Shown here in pieces: positions 32,247 through 37,374 of a DNA stretch of 37,374 nucleotides; position 1 is the stretch's first letter, and each line of letters begins with the position of its first letter. The stretch lies in assembly GCF_014164505.1 (NCBI RefSeq), contig NZ_JACJFI010000011.1, forward strand, positions 1 through 37,374. The letters are read 5' to 3'. Source of the DNA: Shewanella sp. SG41-4 (GTDB taxonomy: Bacteria; Pseudomonadota; Gammaproteobacteria; Enterobacterales; Shewanellaceae). Under the pieces are notes generated by a model that did no database searches, had not been told where the DNA came from, and saw only the letters and a program-made list of their open reading frames with translations. Position numbers and translations under genes: made by a program.

Positions 32247-34297
32247 TATTCGCCCTGCGCTAAACGTTTAAGCTTACGTGCACGCCATACGTGGTGCAAA
32301 ATAAACAACAGTGCCAAACCAAAGCCTAACTCATCACTTAGCGGTGTCGCCATAATCAAACTGCCACCAGCAATAAAGCCTAAAACACGTTCCCACCAAT
32401 AAAGGTTTTGTAATAAGTAACCGGTAAATATCACGCCCCAAATTCCTATAGCAACCGTCGCTTTAAGGACCACATAAATCGTTTCTAGCACACCACCACT
32501 TTGGAGCATTAACGCAGGATCGTACACCGCCATAAACGGAATAATAAACCCAGCAATGGCAATGCGAATGGCCCATAAACTGATTTTTAAGCCTTTCTCT
32601 TTAGCGATTGGCGCCGCGGCGAAACACGCCAGGGCAACAGGAGGAGTCAGGTCTGCCATAATGCCAAAATAAAACACGAACATGTGCGACACAATTAACG
32701 GTACGCCTAAATCCAATAACGCTGGCGCAGCAATTGAGCTGGTAATAATGTAGTTAGGAATAGTCGGGATCCCCATACCTAAAACCAAACACGTCACCAT
32801 CGTCAGCACTAAAGACAAAAATAAGTTATCTTGGCCGACAGCCAGAATATAGCCGGCAAACGTTGAAGCAATACCGGTCAGTGACACCACACCAATAATC
32901 ACGCCTACTAGCGCACAAGCAATCCCTACAGGTACCGCATGGCGCGCACCTTCAACTAATGCGTGCACACATAATGTGAGGGTTTCTTTACCACCTTTAA
33001 CAAACCAACAAATCACCACTAGCATAGCGATAACGCCAAACATCACCCCAATGCCTAACTGGAAAAAACCTGCGCATATCACCCCTAATGCTATCCAAAA
33101 AGCAAACCGCATAGCAGCTGATGATAGATTGAGAATAATGGCAGAACCTAAAATCACAATCGCAGTCAGCGCTAAGCCAACCATGCCAGAAAACAGCGGT
33201 GTACGACCGGAAAACAGCAAGCCAATCAGAATAAATAATGGGATGAGTAAGTACCAACGCAACTTAATTGCTGCCCACGGATCTGGACATTGGTCTTTGG
33301 GTAAGCCGGATAAATTGGCGCGTTTAGCTTCTAAATGCACCATCCAGAACACCGAACAAAAATACAATACTGCGGGGATCATCGCCGCTTTAGCAATTTC
33401 AATAAATGGCACATTAATGGTTTCTGCCATAATAAAGGCTACGGCGCCCATAATCGGCGGCATAATTTGGCTGCCCATACTGGATGTGGCTTCTACCCCC
33501 CCCGCAAAAGCAGACCGATAACCAAAGCGCTTCATTAACGGAATGGTGAACTGGCCAGTGGTGACCACATTGGCAACCCCCGAACCGGTAATGGTGCCCA
33601 TAAGTGCTGAAGACACTACCGACACTTTTGCAGGCCCACCCACTTTATGACCAAATAAGCCCATAGCAAAGTCGGTAAATAAGCGGATCATGCCTGCTTG
33701 CTCTAAAAAGGCACCAAACAGAATAAACAAGAAAATATAGGTCGCAGATACATAGGTTGGCGTGCCGTATAAGCCTTCGGTACCAAAGGCCAACTGGTTA
33801 ACTATTTGGTCGAAACCATAACCTCGATGCATCAATTCACCGGGTAAATACTCACCAAATAAACCATAGACCAGAAAAATGCCGCAAATGATCGGCAATG
33901 CAATTCCCATCACTCGTCTTGCGGCTTCAAACACTAAAGCCACCAATACCACACCAATAATCATGTCATTTTGGGTTAAGTCACCAGAACGTTGAATTAA
34001 GTCGGCTTCAAATACCCATTGATAAACCGCGGTAGCCATACCCGCTAAACCGAGTAGCCACGCCAAAGGTTGCCATGGCTGGCTCTTGCCCATACCTGGA
34101 TAGCTAATAAACACCACTAATAATAAAAAACCCACGTGCACGGCGCGTAATACTTGTGTCGAAACTGGATGAAATGCCGCGGTGGTAATTTGGAAAATAG
34201 AAAAAATCAATGCTACTGCAAACAAGGCTTTTGGCCAGTTGCGAGTATCGGCACTTAAGCCTTGCTCTGGTTCGTTAATTTGGGTTGGATCGCTCAT
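32246..34297 (-). CDS. TRAP transporter fused permease (TAXI type)
   Basis: A 683-residue inner-membrane protein combining the small DctQ-like (4 TM) and large DctM-like (12 TM) subunits in one chain, as usual for TAXI-type TRAP systems. Hydrophobic segments fill the chain; visible conserved blocks include GGPAKVSVVSSALMGTITGS, GVANVVTTGQFTIPLM, SSMGSQIMPPIMGAVAF and GMGIPTIPNYI, typical of the DctM half. The frame reaches a GTG at 34312, but GAGG six bases before the ATG at 34297 favours the latter. It imports a carboxylate-type solute using a sodium or proton gradient with the binding protein encoded upstream. Confidence 0.93.
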   Translation of the reverse strand: MSDPTQINEPEQGLSADTRNWPKALFAVALIFSIFQITTAAFHPVSTQVLRAVHVGFLLLVVFISYPGMGKSQPWQPLAWLLGLAGMATAVYQWVFEADLIQRSGDLTQNDMIIGVVLVALVFEAARRVMGIALPIICGIFLVYGLFGEYLPGELMHRGYGFDQIVNQLAFGTEGLYGTPTYVSATYIFLFILFGAFLEQAGMIRLFTDFAMGLFGHKVGGPAKVSVVSSALMGTITGSGVANVVTTGQFTIPLMKRFGYRSAFAGGVEATSSMGSQIMPPIMGAVAFIMAETINVPFIEIAKAAMIPAVLYFCSVFWMVHLEAKRANLSGLPKDQCPDPWAAIKLRWYLLIPLFILIGLLFSGRTPLFSGMVGLALTAIVILGSAIILNLSSAAMRFAFWIALGVICAGFFQLGIGVMFGVIAMLVVICWFVKGGKETLTLCVHALVEGARHAVPVGIACALVGVIIGVVSLTGIASTFAGYILAVGQDNLFLSLVLTMVTCLVLGMGIPTIPNYIITSSIAAPALLDLGVPLIVSHMFVFYFGIMADLTPPVALACFAAAPIAKEKGLKISLWAIRIAIAGFIIPFMAVYDPALMLQSGGVLETIYVVLKATVAIGIWGVIFTGYLLQNLYWWERVLGFIAGGSLIMATPLSDELGFGLALLFILHHVWRARKLKRLAQGE

Positions 34298-34344
34298 GGT
34301 ATGCCTCGACACTTACTACAACTAATAACCTCAGCTCAGAAAAA

Positions 34345-34372
34345 TGAGTCAATTAACAATGACGTTGACTCA
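34345..34372 (-). other. Hairpin in front of the TRAP permease gene
   Basis: Stem TGAGTCAA/TTGACTCA (34345-34352 and 34365-34372). On the minus strand it is followed by TTTTTC, so it could act as an attenuating terminator between binding protein and permease. Confidence 0.55.
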
Positions 34373-34433
34373 ATCAGTCATTTTTTATCTAAAACAGACG
34401 TTAGCAAATATGGTTGAAAGACAGAAATAAACA

Positions 34434-34464
34434 AGCGCTTGCTGGAGTTAACCCAACAAGCGCT
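34434..34464 (-). other. Hairpin after the TAXI binding-protein gene
   Basis: Stem AGCGCTTG/CAAGCGCT (34434-34441 and 34457-34464) whose loop can pair further. On the minus strand it is followed by TTTATTT. It sits 19 bases past the binding-protein stop and probably protects its 3' end or partly terminates. Confidence 0.65.
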
Positions 34465-34482
34465 AATCAAATGACTAACAAT

Positions 34483-35436
34483 TTATAGCGCATTCACTTC
34501 TTTGTAATAACGTTCTGCACCAGGGTGCAGTGGGATCGGCAGATCTTTGGCCGCAGTAGCTAAACTGATAGCCTTAGCAGCTGAGTGAGCGGTACCTAAA
34601 CGGTCTAGGTTTTCAAACATTAGTTTGGTCATTTGATATGCCACTTCATCAGACACCTTGCTGTGGCTTACCAACAAGTTTTGAATCGCAACAGTACTCA
34701 CATCTTCTGTTTGACCTTCGTAAGTATTGGCCGTAATCACTCCAACTTGATAAGCAGGATTATTAATTTTAGCGACAACATCCGCAGGGATAGCGACAAA
34801 GTTGATATCCATTGTTGCGGCTAAATCACGAATCGCTGCCATACCTAAACCAGACGATTGTAAAGTCGCATCCAATTGGCGGTTTTTAATCAGCTCAACA
34901 GATTCGGCATAAGGTAGAAACTCCACTTTACCCATGTCGTCGTAACTTAGCCCTGCTGCTGCAAAAATGGCACGCGCGTTGAGTTCAGTTCCTGATTTAG
35001 GTGCCCCAACAGAAATACGCTTGCCCTTTAAATCTGCAAGGCTATTAATACCAGCATCTTTATTGGCAACAATTTGAATATAATTAGAATAGGTTGACGC
35101 AATAACACGTAAGTTTTTAAGCGGTGCTTTAAAACCAGCGTCTTGATCACCTTCCCACGCTGCCGATACCGAATCACCTAATGCAAGCGCTAATTCACCA
35201 CGTCCAGCTTGTAATAAATTGAGGTTTTCAACCGACGCTTTAGTCGCTTGTACTGAGGTTTTAGAGCCCTCGATGCCATTACTGTAAAGCTGAGATAAAG
35301 CCACACCGATAGGATAGTAAACGCCACTAGTTCCGCCGGTGAGAATATTAATAAAAGTCGGCGCGGCCATAACAGCCGTACTGATAGATAGCGCTGCAGC
35401 CGCGCCAATCATGCAAAATCGTTTGGTTAATTTCAT
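34483..35436 (-). CDS. TAXI-family TRAP solute-binding protein
   Basis: A 317-residue periplasmic binding protein with a signal peptide (cut near VMA-APTFIN). The TAXI signature GGTSGVYYPIGVALSQLY starts about residue 34, and later blocks such as RISVGAPKSGTELNARAIFA and DATLQSSGLGMAAIRDLA also fit. It captures the solute (often glutamate or other carboxylates) and delivers it to the fused permease encoded 185 bases downstream. AAGGA nine bases before the ATG supports the start. The two intervening hairpins are consistent with making more binding protein than permease. Confidence 0.92.
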   Translation of the reverse strand: MKLTKRFCMIGAAAALSISTAVMAAPTFINILTGGTSGVYYPIGVALSQLYSNGIEGSKTSVQATKASVENLNLLQAGRGELALALGDSVSAAWEGDQDAGFKAPLKNLRVIASTYSNYIQIVANKDAGINSLADLKGKRISVGAPKSGTELNARAIFAAAGLSYDDMGKVEFLPYAESVELIKNRQLDATLQSSGLGMAAIRDLAATMDINFVAIPADVVAKINNPAYQVGVITANTYEGQTEDVSTVAIQNLLVSHSKVSDEVAYQMTKLMFENLDRLGTAHSAAKAISLATAAKDLPIPLHPGAERYYKEVNAL

Positions 35437-35688
35437 CCTGCAATATCCTTATTTTTTATATCGTTATGAGTATTATTGTGTAGTTACACTACCACTGACA
35501 TCCTGTGCGATCTATATAGACTAAAGGCTAATAACATCGCTATAAACCTCCTTTATTCCGCGATTTCAGTTACTTCGATGCTGCATCGATAGCGACATTA
35601 GCATTTCTCATCACCAACTTGTTCTACAGCTGTCTGGGTAGTGAGCCATAAACACTCTGCCATCAACGAGTATAGTTAACTGAAATAA
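35437..35688. other. Intergenic region upstream of the TAXI gene
   Basis: With the adjoining terminator, about 330 bases without a gene. It presumably contains the promoter of the TRAP operon on the minus strand. I see no clear operator. Confidence 0.4.
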
Positions 35689-35714
35689 AAAGGTGCCAAC
35701 AATGTGGCACCTTT
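35689..35714 (-). terminator. Terminator after the GDPD gene
   Basis: A 10-bp stem AAAGGTGCCA/TGGCACCTTT (35689-35698 and 35705-35714) with loop ACAATG. On the minus strand it is followed by TTATTTC. It lies about 50 bases past the stop. Confidence 0.85.
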
Positions 35715-35766
35715 ATAGTCTATTGTGTTCACCCTCGTTAAATACAAGGCTGTAATACAGTTAATC

Positions 35767-37041
35767 TTACATATTCATACAGTTTGCATAATATGTCACT
35801 GTGGCAGGCCAGTCAGAAAACACGCCCATTACCCCGACATCTTTAGCCAGTACATCTAACAGTTCAAAAATATCGCCTTCGTTATCAATCACGTCAGCAA
35901 TACTCTGATAATACCAACCACCGCCGCCTTGGCTCAGTGGGCCCGAACGCTCTAATGACCAAGCAATAATCTTCAACCCAGCGGCACTTGCTGCTTTAGC
36001 ATATTCAGATGGCACTATCGCGTTATCGTCTCCCACCGTCACCAGCATCCATAAAGGTGGCGCAATAATCTTGACACCATCAGCCGCTAGAGTGTCCATA
36101 CTAGGTGACCATGTGGCACTGTTCTGTGGATCAAAACCATTCAGATCATAACGATCGTCAAGGTATACCGCTTGATCGGCAAATTCAGGCGCATTAGCTA
36201 TCCAATATTTTACATCGTCTAAATTAAACGATTGCGGAAACACTTGTGATGCATCAACGCCTGCTGTGGCATATTCATCTAACATTTTTTGGGCGTAATC
36301 TTGCTGAGTAAAACCATCATACGGCATGCTGACACTGGCCGACTTAAGCTCGGGAGTCATCTTTACTCCAGCAGCTTTAAACAAGGCAATACTTTCAGCG
36401 TGAGTCATTAAGGTGCCATTACCTGCATATAAGTCGGTGCGCCAATTTGGCGTGCCATCCATAAACTCTTCAACTGTGGTGGCATTAGGGTTAAAGCCGT
36501 CCATTTTGCCTTTTAAGGTTGTAAACTCTGCAAGACTGATATCGCTGGTACAACAGGTAGCCGTTGCACTCACGCCATTAACAGCATCCGCTGGTGAAAA
36601 TGGCACTGAACATTTATTAGCGAGGGCTGGGATAGCCAGAATATTGGTGGTAGTGGCTAAATCACACTGCGAGTGACGGCAAACTAACTCTTTATCTGCG
36701 GTAAAAGTTACATCACATTCCACAATACCTGCGCCCGAATCGATGGCCGCTTGATAAGCTTCTTTGGTGTGTTCAGGAAATTGCATTGACGCACCGCGAT
36801 GACCAATCGAAAAGTCAGTACGGTAGAATGAGTTTGAAGCACATTGAGCTAATTGATTTTTTAACTCACTATCTTGCATTTGACCGACTAAAAATAGTGG
36901 CCTAGGACCTACTTGAGCGCTAACACTTTTATCCACTTCTGCAGTGGTGTCATTATTATCGTTACTGTTACACCCCGAAATCCATAACGTACTGGTTAAA
37001 ACCGAAATGATACCCAGTGCTATACTTTTTTTCCTTGTCAT
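35767..37041 (-). CDS. Glycerophosphodiester phosphodiesterase family lipoprotein
   Basis: A 424-residue lipoprotein with lipobox ISGC (Cys24) and an Asn/Asp-rich linker. The GDPD catalytic set is visible: [12 protein letters not shown] (His81, Arg82, Glu90), ECDV (Glu108, Asp110), RHSQCD with His123, and TPELKS with a further Glu. GDPD enzymes split glycerophosphodiesters into glycerol-3-phosphate and an alcohol. It resembles periplasmic GlpQ but is anchored to the membrane by lipid. It is rich in Cys (for instance CCTSD), possibly disulfide-bonded. GGAG seven bases before the ATG supports the start. It is single, with its own terminator. Confidence 0.9.
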   Translation of the reverse strand: MTRKKSIALGIISVLTSTLWISGCNSNDNNDTTAEVDKSVSAQVGPRPLFLVGQMQDSELKNQLAQCASNSFYRTDFSIGHRGASMQFPEHTKEAYQAAIDSGAGIVECDVTFTADKELVCRHSQCDLATTTNILAIPALANKCSVPFSPADAVNGVSATATCCTSDISLAEFTTLKGKMDGFNPNATTVEEFMDGTPNWRTDLYAGNGTLMTHAESIALFKAAGVKMTPELKSASVSMPYDGFTQQDYAQKMLDEYATAGVDASQVFPQSFNLDDVKYWIANAPEFADQAVYLDDRYDLNGFDPQNSATWSPSMDTLAADGVKIIAPPLWMLVTVGDDNAIVPSEYAKAASAAGLKIIAWSLERSGPLSQGGGGWYYQSIADVIDNEGDIFELLDVLAKDVGVMGVFSDWPATVTYYANCMNM

Positions 37042-37277
37042 CTTATTGCTCCATGTTGTAATGCGGTAATGTCAGTTGTAATGGTTTACTGAAAAATTCA
37101 TCATCAGGAACAGCTTACGCAATGAATATGACTGAATTATCGAATTAATATGACAACCTTAGTTTCTACTGTTTTATCGACCGATTGAATAATATAAAAC
37201 ATGACCCTAACTGCGGTAACGGTATATAGACAAGCAAATAAACGATAGTGAGTTAACGGCTAACGATGAGGTCCACA

Positions 37278-37374
37278 ATGGCAAACACAACACTTTATTA
37301 TGTTCACGATCCAATGTGCAGTTGGTGTTGGGGATACCGCCCCACATGGGACGCCCTGCAAGCTCAACTACAAC
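37278..37374 (+). CDS. DsbA-family thioredoxin-fold protein (3' partial)
   Basis: The first 32 codons of a gene cut by the window edge, starting after GATGAGG at a proper distance. The protein opens MANTTLYYVHDPMCSWCWGYRP, with a CSWC active-site pair right after the first strand and no signal peptide. This is the start of cytoplasmic DsbA-like/FrnE-type oxidoreductases or related proteins. Function beyond the fold cannot be judged from the fragment. Confidence 0.8.
   Translation, partial: MANTTLYYVHDPMCSWCWGYRPTWDALQAQLQ

Noticed and set aside
32976-33521. Rightward 181-codon open frame inside the TRAP permease gene
   Set aside because: Antisense to conserved transmembrane coding sequence, with low-information composition; a shadow of the real gene.

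Overview
The window is about 37 kb of gammaproteobacterial chromosome, most likely Shewanella or a close relative. The pointers are an octaheme tetrathionate reductase gene set, a MetJ-controlled methionine regulon, a TsdBA-type pair of c-type cytochromes, abundant CxxCH proteins, and moderately AT-rich DNA with short intergenic gaps. Most genes belong to recognisable families. There is no prophage, CRISPR array, rRNA, tRNA or complete insertion sequence that I can see.

Layout. 1-2.7 kb: the end of a tandem-receiver response regulator, an HU histone-like protein, a TIGR02001-type envelope protein and a small PA3496-family protein. 2.7-5.3 kb: a divergent pair, a PDC-sensor membrane protein and a DUF1704/QEGLA protein with a putative zinc-peptidase site. 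5.5-8.6 kb: a three-gene ABC-2 exporter (lipoprotein adaptor, ATPase, permease). 8.6-12.2 kb: leftward genes for an RcsF-like lipoprotein, an AGCS amino-acid symporter, an SRPBCC protein, a cupin and a CWC cysteine-rich protein. 12.4-14.1 kb: a leftward tsdB-tsdA-like diheme cytochrome operon. 14.3-22 kb: the methionine block (metF, metL, metB leftward, metJ rightward), interrupted by a DUF1097 membrane protein, an AT-rich orphan trypsin-like protease and a structured non-coding stretch. 22.1-26.8 kb: a TauE/SafE exporter and then a rightward three-gene operon of monoheme cytochrome c, DUF3373 outer-membrane protein and octaheme tetrathionate reductase. 26.9-31.7 kb: a pseudouridine synthase, a LON-N domain protein, a patatin-like protein, a YhcH-type protein and a family II pyrophosphatase. 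31.8-35.4 kb: a TAXI-type TRAP transporter with a DUF1850 partner. 35.8-37.4 kb: a GDPD lipoprotein and the start of a DsbA-family gene.

Sulfur chemistry is the main theme. The TsdA/TsdB pair can interconvert thiosulfate and tetrathionate, Otr can reduce tetrathionate, TauE/SafE may export sulfite or a related anion, and MetJ controls sulfur entry into methionine. MetJ operators can be read directly: tandem 8-bp met boxes lie at the metF promoter and on both sides of the predicted metB promoter.

I did not find an unmistakable new system. The items most worth a second look are the HExxxH...QEGLA putative metallopeptidase, the structured element with the orphan protease near 17 kb, the hairpins at each junction of the tetrathionate operon, the repeat-rich region near 15.4 kb, and an orphan terminator near 30.7 kb that may end a small RNA.
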